Source: CAYVQZ01 sp964453435
GTDB taxonomy: Bacteria; Abyssobacteria; SURF-5
Length of the DNA stretch: 64,000 nt
Assembly (NCBI GenBank): GCA_964453435.1
Contig: CAYVQZ010000002.1
Coordinates: forward strand, 179,439 to 243,438
Direction of reading: 5' to 3'
The notes under the pieces are model-generated. The model did not search any database, was not told the DNA's origin, and worked only from the letters and a program-made list of their open reading frames with translations. Numbering within the stretch: position 1 is the first letter of the stretch; every line of letters begins with the position of its first letter. Positions 9,229-19,000 of this stretch are shown piece after piece. A program made the translations under genes and the position numbers.

Positions 9229-9718
9229 TCCCTTATTGCTCGGTCGGAACTGTCCCGATTGATGCGCTATTGCTCCGTTGCGCGAGCCGGAGCCCCGCGC
9301 CATCGCTGCGCGAGGGAATCCCAGGAGGATGTCCCATGATCGACAATCCGTGCGTAGGGGGCAGCCCGCCAATCTATCCCGCGAATGCGCGGGACTTCGC
9401 TCCGCTCAGCGATGAACAAGGGGGGATTCCGTAATTGGGTACAGCCCCTACGCTGGCTTATCGGCAATATGGAAAATCGCAGGAAAGTCTCCCCGGGCCT
9501 CTTTGTCCCTCCAATCATCGGTTAATCGGTCTCAGAAACCAGCCGTTTCCGGCGCAGACACTCCGGACTTTTTCCGGGTTCCCTCCGGATTTTTCGTTCC
9601 CCCAAGGCTTGCGCTCATATTGAAAAATAAACTGAACATCTTTCTTGACATTGATTTACAGCTATGCTAAAATGCGCCGAAACGGGAGAATAATATTCAT
9701 CGCATCGAGGAGGCAAGA
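9229..9718. other. Intergenic region with a short palindromic repeat and a promoter
   Basis: No gene was recognised. CCCGCG-AATG-CGCGGG at 9378-9393, followed by a CTTCGCT...AGCGA hairpin, is a diverged copy of the repeat found many times after position 38000. A good sigma-70 promoter sits at 9645-9673. Confidence 0.55.
9645..9673 (+). promoter_or_regulatory. Sigma-70 promoter of the NtrC-family regulator gene
   Basis: TTGACA (9645-9650), a 17-base spacer and TAAAAT (9668-9673) match the housekeeping consensus closely. The start codon at 9719 lies about 40 bases downstream with GAGGAGG as ribosome site. Confidence 0.7.
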
Positions 9719-11092
9719 TTGGCACGTCCGGTGTTGATGGTTGTTGATGACGAACAACATGTTCTCGATACCTGCCGCGATATCTTCAAAGAAGTCTACG
9801 AAGTAATCCCCAAGCGCTCAGCCAAAGAAGCGCTGTCCCACATGGCCGATAATCAGGTCGACCTCATCTTCCTCGACATCACAATGCCCGAACTCGACGG
9901 GATGGAAATGCTCAATCGGGTCCGCATGATGGATGACCCGCCGCCCGTCGTGATGGTCACGGCTACGCGCAACATCAAGTCCGCGGTGGCGGCAATGAAA
10001 CTCGGCGCATTCGATTACATCACCAAGCCGTTCGACATCGATGAATTGCGCCTGGTCGCCGAAAAGGCCCTCGAGAACCGCACCCTGGTTAATGAGGTGC
10101 GCAATCTTCGCTCCCAGATCGAAAAGAGATACGGCTTCGAGAATCTCGTGGGCGAAAGCAAGCCCATGCAGGAAATCTACAAGAAAATCGAGCAACTCGC
10201 CAACAAACGCACGACGGTGCTTTTGCTGGGCGAGAGCGGAACGGGAAAGGAATTGGTCGCGAGAGCAATCCATTATCATCAAGACAGTCTTCGCAAGGGT
10301 GGACCGTTCATTGCGCTCGACTGCAACACCCTCCCCGAGTCCCTCTTCGAAAGTGAGTTGTTCGGACATGAAAAGGGCGCCTTCACCGGAGCCACCAAAA
10401 AGGTCGGACGATGTGAACTTGCCGACAAGGGGACATTGTTTCTTGACGAAATCGGGGAAATCCCACACTCCGTCCAAGTCAAACTCCTGAGATTTCTGCA
10501 AGAGCACGAATTCGTCCGTATCGGTGGAACCCAAAACATATCGGTCGACGTCCGAATCGTCGCCGCCACGAACCGCGACCTCGAAAAAGCCGTAAAAGAA
10601 GGAAAATTCAGGGAAGACCTCTATTACCGCGTGAATGTGGTTCCGATCTACATCCCTCCGTTGCGAGAACGCTCCGAGGATATCCCGCTTCTCCTCGACC
10701 ATTTCATCAAGAAGTTCTCGGAAGAGCTGGATGTTCCCCCCAAAACGCTCACGCCGGCGGCGGTCGACCTGCTCGTGACCCACACCTGGCCGGGAAACGT
10801 GCGCGAGCTGCAAAACGTCGTCGAACGACTGCTCGTCCTCTCAAACAAGGAAGTCACCGATATCGAAGACCTCCCCGAAAGCGTCCGGCTTGCGAGACAT
10901 GATGTTTCGCAATACTCCGATTCCATTTTCTCGGGCGAACTCTCGCTCGAACAGGCCGAGCGACAATTCCTCAGCGAGATAATCTCCGAGGCTCTCAGAC
11001 GCGCCAACGGCGTCCAAACCCGAGCGGCCGAAATGCTGAAAACAAGCAGGCGCACCCTCAAGTATCAGATGGATAAACTGGGACTCTCCTGA
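9719..11092 (+). CDS. Sigma-54-dependent response regulator, NtrC family
   Basis: This 457-residue regulator has three parts. The receiver domain (about 1-120) has its phospho-acceptor at D53 and the conserved lysine in ITKPF. The AAA+ domain (about 143-375) has Walker A GESGTGKE at 171-178, GAFTGA at 220-225 (the loop that contacts sigma-54) and Walker B GTLFLDEIGE. A C-terminal Fis-type helix-turn-helix is present (RAAEMLKTSRRTLKYQM). The start is a TTG seven bases after a strong GAGGAGG. The histidine kinase two genes downstream is a plausible partner, and a sigma-54-like promoter lies 150 bases after its stop. Confidence 0.9.
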   Translation: MARPVLMVVDDEQHVLDTCRDIFKEVYEVIPKRSAKEALSHMADNQVDLIFLDITMPELDGMEMLNRVRMMDDPPPVVMVTATRNIKSAVAAMKLGAFDYITKPFDIDELRLVAEKALENRTLVNEVRNLRSQIEKRYGFENLVGESKPMQEIYKKIEQLANKRTTVLLLGESGTGKELVARAIHYHQDSLRKGGPFIALDCNTLPESLFESELFGHEKGAFTGATKKVGRCELADKGTLFLDEIGEIPHSVQVKLLRFLQEHEFVRIGGTQNISVDVRIVAATNRDLEKAVKEGKFREDLYYRVNVVPIYIPPLRERSEDIPLLLDHFIKKFSEELDVPPKTLTPAAVDLLVTHTWPGNVRELQNVVERLLVLSNKEVTDIEDLPESVRLARHDVSQYSDSIFSGELSLEQAERQFLSEIISEALRRANGVQTRAAEMLKTSRRTLKYQMDKLGLS

Positions 11093-11241
11093 CAACGAGC
11101 GGTTTTGTACGCCGCCCGTCCACAAATGTTCCCGAAGCAACCACTTAGACGCCGACTTTTCTTGTGCCTCAACAATCCGTTTACAACCCTATACCCCAAG
11201 ATATAGACGACTCCTTTTCTTTACCTATAGATAAAGTGGCT

Positions 11242-11257
11242 TGGCATCTTCTTTGCT
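11242..11257 (+). promoter_or_regulatory. Sigma-54 (-24/-12) promoter candidate upstream of HDOD gene
   Basis: TGGCAT-N5-TTGCT has the GG and GC pairs at the exact -24/-12 spacing and is the best match in the window. It stands between an NtrC-family activator gene and the HDOD-kinase-phosphatase genes. The expected transcript start is near 11268, upstream of the preferred HDOD start. Confidence 0.6.
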
Positions 11258-11370
11258 CAAAAACAATGTACGAAAAGATGCCATATTTATCCTCAATTAA
11301 CGGACCTCGAAAGATGGCGGGCGTGAACCAAGTTGCGGAAAAAAAATTGCGGCGGAAGGAAGAGGGCAAG

Positions 11371-12207
11371 ATGCTGATACTCGAAGTGCTGGAACTGCCC
11401 ACCCTCTCCGTCGTCTTGAACAAAGTCCTCCGAGTCGCCGGCAATGACCGCTCGAGCGCCGACGACATGGCCGAGGTGATTTCGCAGGACCAGGCGCTGA
11501 CATCGAATGTTCTGAAAATCGCAAACTCGGCCTATTTCGGGCTTTCACAAAAGGTAACAACCGTCTCCCGGGCCATCGTTGTGCTCGGTTTCGACGCCGT
11601 GAAAAGCATTGCCCTGAGCGCGTCCGTCATCGACGCGTTCCGCAAACACGCGAATCACGAACACTTTGATCGCAGCCGCTTCTGGACTCACTCGCTGGCA
11701 TGCGCCTATATGTCACGGAAAATCGCCGGAGTGACCCACAAGTCCCAGGCCGAAACCGCCTTCGTGTGCGGGCTTCTCCACGACATCGGCAAGATTGTGC
11801 TCGACATCTATTTCCCCGATAGCTACCGCTGCGTCCTCAACAAGCTCGACAACGGCCGGCGGACGTCGATGGAGGCGGAAGATGAAGTGCTGGGATTCAC
11901 GCATCCGGAAGTCGGCATGTGGGTCGCCCAGCGATGGAAATTTCCGAAATCCATCATCTTCAGCATCGCGAATCACCACGGAATGATAGCCGACGACGCC
12001 CGGTATCGGTCGCTCACGGCTACCGTCCGGGTAGCCAACCACCTCTGTCTGCAAGAGGGTATTTGCCTCTCGAACCAGGCGGTGGTCGAGCCGTTTGAGG
12101 ATTCGATACCCGAGACCATCGGGCTGAAAGCCGAAAGTGTCAAGGAACTCAGGGATGACCTGGCTGCCCGAAAAGATTCTATCCTGTCTCTGTTCGCGGG
12201 CAACTGA
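11371..12207 (+). CDS. HDOD-domain signalling protein
   Basis: A 278-residue protein that is almost entirely an HDOD domain (about residues 8-210). The LLHDIGKIV helix keeps the HD pair, and the usual NSAYFG and AIVVLG motifs are present. HDOD proteins are non-catalytic or poorly understood partners in signalling and motility networks. The start was set at ATG 11371 because of GGAAGGAAGAGGG just before it. The frame stays open back to GTG 11164, but the sigma-54-like promoter at 11242-11257 lies inside that extension. ATG 11314 is an alternative. The next gene follows after 23 bases. Confidence 0.8.
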   Translation: MLILEVLELPTLSVVLNKVLRVAGNDRSSADDMAEVISQDQALTSNVLKIANSAYFGLSQKVTTVSRAIVVLGFDAVKSIALSASVIDAFRKHANHEHFDRSRFWTHSLACAYMSRKIAGVTHKSQAETAFVCGLLHDIGKIVLDIYFPDSYRCVLNKLDNGRRTSMEAEDEVLGFTHPEVGMWVAQRWKFPKSIIFSIANHHGMIADDARYRSLTATVRVANHLCLQEGICLSNQAVVEPFEDSIPETIGLKAESVKELRDDLAARKDSILSLFAGN

Positions 12208-12230
12208 GAACCATCGAGGATGCGGGGATC

Positions 12231-14024
12231 ATGGCAGGTTACAGCAAGGAAACCATGGAAAAAATGGAGGCGGGGATAGGTTCCGACGAGGCCGTCTCTC
12301 TCTGTTCGCTCATTGACCGGCTGGCCGACGCGGCCTCTTTGGTGGAACGCATGCCCGAACTCTGCATGTCCATTCTGAACATGGTCATCGAGTTCACCCC
12401 GTGCGAGAACGCTTCAATCATGCTCACCAATTCCGGAACCGGAGCGCTCGACCTGTTCTGCGCCAAGGGAAGGTCGGACAACGGGGCCTTTTTCGGAAAT
12501 GCCCGACTTTCGCCCCTCTCGTTTGCGCTCGGCGAGGGCGCGGCCGGATGGGTGGCCGAGCAAGCCCGGCCCATCGTCATCAACGATTGCGAGGACGATG
12601 CCCGGTTTATCAGGCTGCCGTCGTCCCGGAAAGGGGTAAATTCCATCATATGCGCTCCGCTCCTCGTCGAACAGTCCGTCATCGGAGTGCTGAACTGCAG
12701 TCATCCGGACAAGCAGAGATTCGGCCCGGCCGACAAGCGCGCCGTGGCTATGATCGCTCGTCACGCCTCCGTTCTCATTCGAACCGCCATGGCCATCGAC
12801 CGGATGCGCGGCGAACGCAGGCGATGGGAGGAACAGGCGGAAAGCGCGAAGCAAAGGATCGCTCAGTTGGACCATACACTCGGAGAAATGCGGGAACAAC
12901 TGTACCGGACGCAGAAATTCGCCTCGCTCGGTGAACTGCTGGCCGGAGCGGCGCACGAACTGAACAACCGCATCGCGCCCATCCTCATCTATTCGCAAAT
13001 GCTCCGGCGCCACGTTACCGATGAGAAAGACCAAAAACGCCTCGGTGTCGTCGAAGACTCGGCCATCGGCGCAAAAACCATTCTCCAAACCCTGCTCAAT
13101 TATTCAAGGACCGAAAAAAGCGAAAAAGAGCCGGTCGACCTCAATCAGATTCTTCTAAACACGGTCACGCTGGTTGAATACAAAATGCGGAATCGGGGGA
13201 TCGAACTCTCGCTGGAACTCTGTTCCGACCTCCCGAGCGTGTCCGCAAACGAAAAACAGATTGCGCAGGTGCTTCTCAACCTCATCAACAACGCAATTCA
13301 CGCCATGGAGGAGAAGGGCGGAAAACTTTACGTGCGGACAACCTGTGACCGCCAAAATGTCAAGCTTACGATTTCGGATTCAGGCGCCGGCATCCCTGAG
13401 GAAATCCTCGATAAAATCTTCGACCCGTTCTTCACAACGAAGGAATCCGGCAAAGGAACCGGCCTCGGTCTGAGCATATCAAAACGATATGTCGATGAAC
13501 ATGGCGGGCGCATCTACATTGAGAGCACTAATAACGCCGGCGCCACCTTCGTCGTCGAGCTTCCCTCGACGCCCGCAGAGACAAATGCATCGGCATCCCG
13601 GCTCGAACAAGCGCCGAAGGAATCCAATGGCGAAGACGGAGCCGCGCGAATTCTCGTTGTCGACGACGACGCCACCATCCGCAACGTGATTCGGGACGTC
13701 CTCGGCAGCGCGTACGATGTCGAATTTGCCGAAAACGGAAATGAGGCGACCCAAAAAATCCAGGGCGATGTGTTCGACCTTCTCGTCGTCGACTACCACA
13801 TGCCCGGACTGGACGGGAAACAGCTCTACGAATGGGTCGCAGACCATCGGCCCGTCATGAAGAACCGGATCGTATTCAGCACCGGCGACATCTGTCGCGA
13901 TGAAATCCGGGATTTCATCGAAAGCACCGGCTGCATATGTCTTTTGAAACCATTCTCCACGGCCGACCTTCGGAAGGTCGTCTCCGCCGGCATTCACACA
14001 GAAGGAGCGGGTCTGCGGATTTGA
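12231..14024 (+). CDS. Hybrid histidine kinase (GAF-HisKA-HATPase-receiver)
   Basis: This 597-residue protein has no membrane segments. A GAF domain covers about residues 40-190, followed by a coiled coil. The HisKA domain has the phospho-acceptor H242 in AAHELNN, and the HATPase shows N box LLNLINNAIHAM, G1 DSGAGIP, F box FDPFFTTK and G2 GKGTGLGLS. A C-terminal receiver (about 472-595) carries D521 in VVDYHMPG. It should sense a cytoplasmic signal and pass phosphate to its own receiver or to the NtrC-type regulator upstream. The stop codon lies inside a terminator-like hairpin. Confidence 0.9.
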   Translation: MAGYSKETMEKMEAGIGSDEAVSLCSLIDRLADAASLVERMPELCMSILNMVIEFTPCENASIMLTNSGTGALDLFCAKGRSDNGAFFGNARLSPLSFALGEGAAGWVAEQARPIVINDCEDDARFIRLPSSRKGVNSIICAPLLVEQSVIGVLNCSHPDKQRFGPADKRAVAMIARHASVLIRTAMAIDRMRGERRRWEEQAESAKQRIAQLDHTLGEMREQLYRTQKFASLGELLAGAAHELNNRIAPILIYSQMLRRHVTDEKDQKRLGVVEDSAIGAKTILQTLLNYSRTEKSEKEPVDLNQILLNTVTLVEYKMRNRGIELSLELCSDLPSVSANEKQIAQVLLNLINNAIHAMEEKGGKLYVRTTCDRQNVKLTISDSGAGIPEEILDKIFDPFFTTKESGKGTGLGLSISKRYVDEHGGRIYIESTNNAGATFVVELPSTPAETNASASRLEQAPKESNGEDGAARILVVDDDATIRNVIRDVLGSAYDVEFAENGNEATQKIQGDVFDLLVVDYHMPGLDGKQLYEWVADHRPVMKNRIVFSTGDICRDEIRDFIESTGCICLLKPFSTADLRKVVSAGIHTEGAGLRI

Positions 14025-14032
14025 CAGACCCG
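14008..14032 (+). terminator. Terminator-like hairpin overlapping the kinase stop codon
   Basis: CGGGTCTG (14008-14015) pairs with CAGACCCG (14025-14032), followed by TTCTTT. The TGA stop (14022-14024) is in the loop. Its downstream arm can alternatively pair with 14144-14155, so termination may be conditional. Confidence 0.5.
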
Positions 14033-14165
14033 TTCTTTCAACGAGGCCGCATTTTTTGTTATGAAGAAAATGCGCCGTATGGGCCGTAAACCGCGCCGTG
14101 ACCGTGGAATGAGAAAGAAAACGAGTAACCTCGAAGCATGGTAGGTCTGTCAAATGTGCAGACCT
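14019..14165 (+). promoter_or_regulatory. Attenuator-like set of alternative hairpins before the SpoIIE phosphatase gene
   Basis: Two local hairpins exist: 14008-14015 with 14025-14032, and AGGTCTG 14143-14149 with CAGACCT 14159-14165. ATTTGACAGACC (14019-14030) is also perfectly complementary to GGTCTGTCAAAT (14144-14155). The long-range pairing therefore excludes both local hairpins. A third hairpin, GCATTTT/AAAATGC, lies at 14049-14073. A regulatory function is inferred. Confidence 0.45.
14061..14144 (+). CDS. Possible 27-residue basic leader peptide
   Basis: An ATG frame at 14061 encodes a peptide very rich in Arg and Lys (begins MKKMRRMGRKPRRDRG) and stops at TAG 14142-14144, exactly at the base of the hairpin 14143-14165. 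Stalling on such a peptide could shift the RNA folds described for 14019-14165. No good ribosome site is visible, so translation is uncertain. Confidence 0.3.
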   Translation: MKKMRRMGRKPRRDRGMRKKTSNLEAW

Positions 14166-14207
14166 GAACTCTCTGCCCCCAATGGGTGGGCTAGACGGAA
14201 AATCGCA

Positions 14208-15797
14208 ATGAAGGGGTCCGCAAAAATTATGGTCTTCGATCCCGACGCCGAATCCGCCGGCCGCGTCGCGCTCTGCCTTGCGGAAGTCGGATATGAAGTC
14301 GCACGGTTCGAAACCCTCGAGCAAATGGTGACGGCCGTCAAACGATGGCCCGCAGACATCGTGTTGCTCGACCTCGGTGTCGAGGAAATCCGCGGCATGG
14401 AACTCATCAGGGAAGCCAAACGGAGCAACCCCGAGGTTTCCGTCATACTCACGGGCGCCCTGAGCGCGGTCGAGAAAAATCCCCACATGCTCATGTTTGC
14501 CGGATACGAATATGTTCTGAAACCCATCCACAACGAGCTCCTCTGCTCGATTGTCGAACAGCGTCTGAACCAGCAGCATCTCTACAGAATCTGCTCCGCT
14601 CTCAGCGCTTCGCTCGACCTGGGCGGCGTGCTCGACGTCCTGCTCGAGACCACGCTTCGCGAAGTCGGCGCGGACCAGATTGTTGTCTTTCTGAAAGACG
14701 AAGAGACGGGCGACCTGAAAATCGAGGCTGCGAAAGGAATGTCCCGCGAGTCGGTCGGTCGAAGTTTCAAGCTCGACGACGACAGCATCGTCGGCCTGGT
14801 GCTCGGCCACAACGAACCCGTCGTATTGCAGGGAGGCTTTGCGCCCGCTCATCTGTTCGGATTGGCCGCCGGCGCCGCCTCCAGCATCTACGCGCCCATC
14901 CGGCTCGGCGGGAAGACCATCGGGCTGCTCAACGTAAACCGGCTCAATCATTCGGCGCCGTTTCGACAGAGCAACCTCAGGACCGTCGAGATTGTCGCGC
15001 TGCAGACAGCCGTCGCGATTCAGAACGCGCGCGAGTACCGCCACGCTCTCGAACGACAAAAAATGCAAAACGAACTCGAACTCGCCCGCTCGATCCAGCA
15101 GAGCCTGTTCCCCAAAACCGCGGGCTTCGAACAGTATGCCGAAATCGAATCGCATTGCATTCCCGCGCGCATGATCGGAGGCGACTTCTACGATTTCATC
15201 GAGCTCGGATCCCGAAGCTTCGGCGTCGTCATCGGCGATGTCGCCGGCAAAGGGGTGCCCGGCGCATTGCTCATGATGCGCGCGGTCAGCAAGTTCCGGC
15301 TGAGGGCACGTCCCGGCAAAGACCCCGGGGAAGTGCTTTGCCAACTCAATAACGGTCTCCTCGAAAGCAGCGCGCGCGGGATGTATGTCACCGGAATCTA
15401 TGCTGTCTTCGACCTTGAACGAAGCATCGTCCGCTTCGCCAACGCCGGCCATCCGCCGCCCCTGTTCCGCCGCCGCTCCTGCAACGAGGTGGTAAGCCCC
15501 GACGAATCCGGCGGTGTGCCGCTCGGGATTCTTCGTGATTACCGCTACGAGACTGCCGAGATAGAATTCGCGCCGGGCGACCTCGCGCTGTTTTATACCG
15601 ACGGCGTCATCGAAGCCAGGAATCCCGCCGAAGAAGAATTCTCGGTCCATCGCCTAAAACGCCTGCTCCAAAACGGCGTCTCGTCTTCGCGCATGCTCAG
15701 TGAACTCCTGCTGAGCGAGATACGCTCATTCACCGCATGCAGACCTCAGCACGACGACCTCACCCTTCTCACCGTCGCCGGCAAACCCTCGAACTGA
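14208..15797 (+). CDS. Receiver-GAF-SpoIIE (PP2C) phosphatase, RsbU-like
   Basis: A protein of about 529 residues. A receiver domain comes first (about 5-120), with D55 in IVLLDLG and lysine in YVLKP. A GAF domain follows at about 145-290. A PP2C/SpoIIE phosphatase domain fills the rest, with metal-binding aspartates in GGDFYDF and IGDVAGKG, a NAGHPPP segment and a terminal HDDLTLL. Such proteins dephosphorylate anti-sigma-factor antagonists or act as outputs of phosphorelays. ATG 14208 gives a normal receiver start. An in-frame ATG at 14154 lies in the loop of a hairpin and is less likely. Confidence 0.85.
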   Translation: MKGSAKIMVFDPDAESAGRVALCLAEVGYEVARFETLEQMVTAVKRWPADIVLLDLGVEEIRGMELIREAKRSNPEVSVILTGALSAVEKNPHMLMFAGYEYVLKPIHNELLCSIVEQRLNQQHLYRICSALSASLDLGGVLDVLLETTLREVGADQIVVFLKDEETGDLKIEAAKGMSRESVGRSFKLDDDSIVGLVLGHNEPVVLQGGFAPAHLFGLAAGAASSIYAPIRLGGKTIGLLNVNRLNHSAPFRQSNLRTVEIVALQTAVAIQNAREYRHALERQKMQNELELARSIQQSLFPKTAGFEQYAEIESHCIPARMIGGDFYDFIELGSRSFGVVIGDVAGKGVPGALLMMRAVSKFRLRARPGKDPGEVLCQLNNGLLESSARGMYVTGIYAVFDLERSIVRFANAGHPPPLFRRRSCNEVVSPDESGGVPLGILRDYRYETAEIEFAPGDLALFYTDGVIEARNPAEEEFSVHRLKRLLQNGVSSSRMLSELLLSEIRSFTACRPQHDDLTLLTVAGKPSN

Positions 15798-16095
15798 AAT
15801 CCGACTTCCGACCACTGATCTCGAATGTGTTTCTGAGCGCTAATAAACTGGCGAAATACAATCATTTGCATCCGCAGATTGCTCAGATTGTCGCAGATTT
15901 AGGGAACACGAATTACACGAACAGGACATAAAGATTTTGGAACCGCTTCGCGCGAAAGAATGGGAACACGAATGGCGCGAATGAAAGGATGCGTAAACCA
16001 CGGAGGGCGCGGAGAAACACGGAGAAGGGAATTGAACCAGAGGGGCACAAAGCCGTGTCAAGAACGATCGCTGATGCGGGGCGAGCGTTTTGTCT
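15798..16095. other. Intergenic region between convergent units
   Basis: No gene is recognised. It contains loosely repeated phrases (for example CACGAATTACACGAA and CCACGGAGGGCGCGGAG) that recur in other gaps near 31441 and 49371. This looks like a degraded dispersed repeat. Confidence 0.45.
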
Positions 16096-19000
16096 TCAGG
16101 TGGTTTCGGCCCAATCGCGGCAGAGAACTTCTGCCTGCTCGAGGACAAGCTCCGTAGCGCGGGCCTGCTTGTCGGGCGGGTAGCCGTAGCGGCGGAGAAT
16201 CCTTTTGGTCATCACTCGCATCTGGGCGCGGACGTTCTCGCGCAGCGTCCAATCGATGGTCACGTTGTTGCGCACGGCCTTCACGAGTTCCTGTGCGATG
16301 GTTTTCAGGGTTTCATCTCCGAGAACCTGCACCGCGCTGTCATTCGTCTCCAGGGCGTCGTAGAAAGCCACTTCCTCTTCTGTGAGTCCGAGCTTTTCTC
16401 CGCGCCGGTCGGCCTCGCGCAGGTCCTTGGCCAGATTGATGAGCTCCTCTATGACTTGCACCGTTGCTATGGCCCGATTCTGATACTTTCTGATTGATTC
16501 CTCGAGCATTTGGGCGAACGAGCGGGCCTGCACGATATTCTTTCGTTTGCGTGTCTTGATCTCGCCTTCGAGCAACTTTCGCAGCATCTCGACTGCCAGA
16601 TTCCTGTGCGGCATGCCGCGCACCTCGGCGAGAAATTCGTCGGACAGAATCGAGACATCCGGCTTCTTGAGTCCGGCAGCCGCAAAGATGTCGATTATTC
16701 TGTCCGACGCTACCGCGCGCGATACGATCTGCCGAATCGCATGGTCCAATTCCTCGGGACTGCGCCGGTCGCCTGTCACGCTTTTGCGCAGGACGGATTT
16801 GACCGCCTGGAAGAACGCGACGTCATCCCGAATCGCAAGCGCCTTCTCGTGCGGTACGGACAGCGCGAACGCATGCGACAAATCCGTGACCGCTCTCGAC
16901 AGCCGCTCCTTGCCGTCCTCCTGTTGAAGCACGTGCTCCTGCGCGGCGGGCAACACCGACAGCCGCTCCTGCGGATTGGCGGATTTCCACCGCGACCAGT
17001 CGAACCCGTGGAATATGCCGCAGCAGATTTCGTATTTCTCGAGCATCGCTTCAACGGCCCTCGCCTGGTCAATGGCGGTCTCGCCCTGTCCGCCGCTTCT
17101 CGTATAGTTCTCCACGGCTGACTGCAGTTCGTGCGCGAGGCCGAGGTAATCCACAATGAGGCCGCCGGGCTTGTCCTTGAACTTCCGGTTCACGCGCGCT
17201 ATCGCCTGCATCAATCCGTGGCTTCGCATAGGCTTATCCATGTACATCGTGTGCAGGCTCGGGACGTTGAATCCCGTCAACCACATATCGCGAACAATCG
17301 CCACCTGAAACGAGTCGTCGGGGTCCCTGAACCTGTTTGCAAGCTCCTCGCGCCGCGCTTTCGGCCGGATATGCGGCTGCCACTCGGCGGGGTCGGACGC
17401 CGAGCCGGTCATGACCACTTTGATGATGCCTTTCTTGTCGTCATCGTAATGCCATTCGTGGCGCAGAGCGACAATGGCCCTGTACAGGTCAACGCAGATT
17501 CGGCGGCTCATGCACACAATCATGGCTTTACCGTCCATCGCCCGGAGACGCTCTTCGAAGTGGTTCACGATGTCCTGCGCGATAAGCCTTATTCTCTTTT
17601 CCGCGCCGACAATCGCCTCAAGCTGAGCCCACTTCGTCTTGAGCTGCTCCTTATGTTCGACCTCTTCGCCTTCGGTCACCTCCTCGAAATCCTCATCAAG
17701 CTTTGGCCTTGCAGCCTCGTCAAGTTCCAGCTTTGCAAGGCGGCTTTCGTAGTATATCGGGACAGTCGCCTCGTCCTGCACGGCGCGCTCGATGTCATAG
17801 ATGCTGATATAGTCGCCGAAGACCGCGCGTGTGTTCTTATCGGTCAATTCGATTGGTGTTCCCGTGAACCCGATGAACGAAGCGTTCGGCAGCGCGTCCC
17901 TCATATATCGGGCGAACCCGTCAATGAAATCGTACTGGCTTCGATGGGCCTCATCGGCGATGACGACGATATTGCGCCGGTCCGAGAGCAGCGGGTGCTG
18001 GTCCTCGCCCTGGGTCGGAAAGAACTTGTGGACCGTCGTGAATACGACGCCGCCCGAGGCCACTTTCAGCTTGGCGCGCAAATCGGCCCGACTCGCCGCC
18101 TGCGCGGGCGGCTGCCGCAACAATTCATGACACCGCGCGAACGTGCCGTAAAGCTGGTCGTCGAGGTCGTTGCGGTCGGTGATGACGACAAGCGTCGGGT
18201 TCTCCATTGCCGGATGCTGTATGACGCGGCCGGCGTAGAAGGCCATCGTAAGGCTCTTGCCCGAGCCCTGCGTGTGCCACACGACCCCGACACGCTTGTC
18301 GCCGGGGCGCGCGTCGGGCCGGCTTCGGGCAAAATAGGTTCCTTCCGACTCTTTCGCCACCAGAGCCTTTGCGGGAGAAACGCAGGCGCGGATGGTCTCC
18401 TCGACGGCCACGTTGACGCCGTGGTACTGGTGGTAACCGGCCATTTTCTTGACGAGGACGCCGCTGCTGACATCCTCGAAGACGATGAAGTATCTGATAA
18501 GATCGAGGAACCGCCGCTTGTCGAACACTCCTTGCAGCGCCACCTGCAATTGGGGTACAGATTGCTCGGCGAGTTCCTGCCCTTCGATGGTCCGCCACGG
18601 CATGAACCACTCGCGGTTGGCCGTGAGCGTGCCGATCCGGGCTTCTGTGCCGTCAGAGATGACAAGCGCTTCGTTATAGGCGAAGAGCGACGGGATCTGT
18701 TCCTTATAGGTCTGAAGCTGGTTGAAGGCCGACCAAATGGTTGCGTTCTCGTCGGCGGGGTTCTTCAGTTCTATTACCGCAAATGGCAGGCCATTGACGA
18801 ACAGAACGATGTCGGGCCTGCGCTCGCGGTGGTCCTCGACAACCGTAAACTGGTTCACGGCCAGAAACTCGTTGTTCTCGGGGTCGCCGTAATCCAGCGC
18901 GCGCAAATAATCGCCGCCGAATGAGCCGTCGGGGCGCTGGTATTCCACCGGCACTCCCTCGACCAGGTATTTATGAAGGGTGTGGTTGTTCGCCACGAGT

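Noticed and set aside
9664..9669. TATGCT as -10 box of the promoter at 9645
   Set aside because: It would leave only 13 bases to TTGACA; TAAAAT at 9668 gives the normal 17.
13479..15650. A 723-codon open frame on the minus strand, and similar long antisense frames at 17131-18924, 27238-28590, 7789-9141 and 38513-40276
   Set aside because: They lie opposite genes with clear domains, have no recognisable motifs of their own and arise from codon bias of the real genes.
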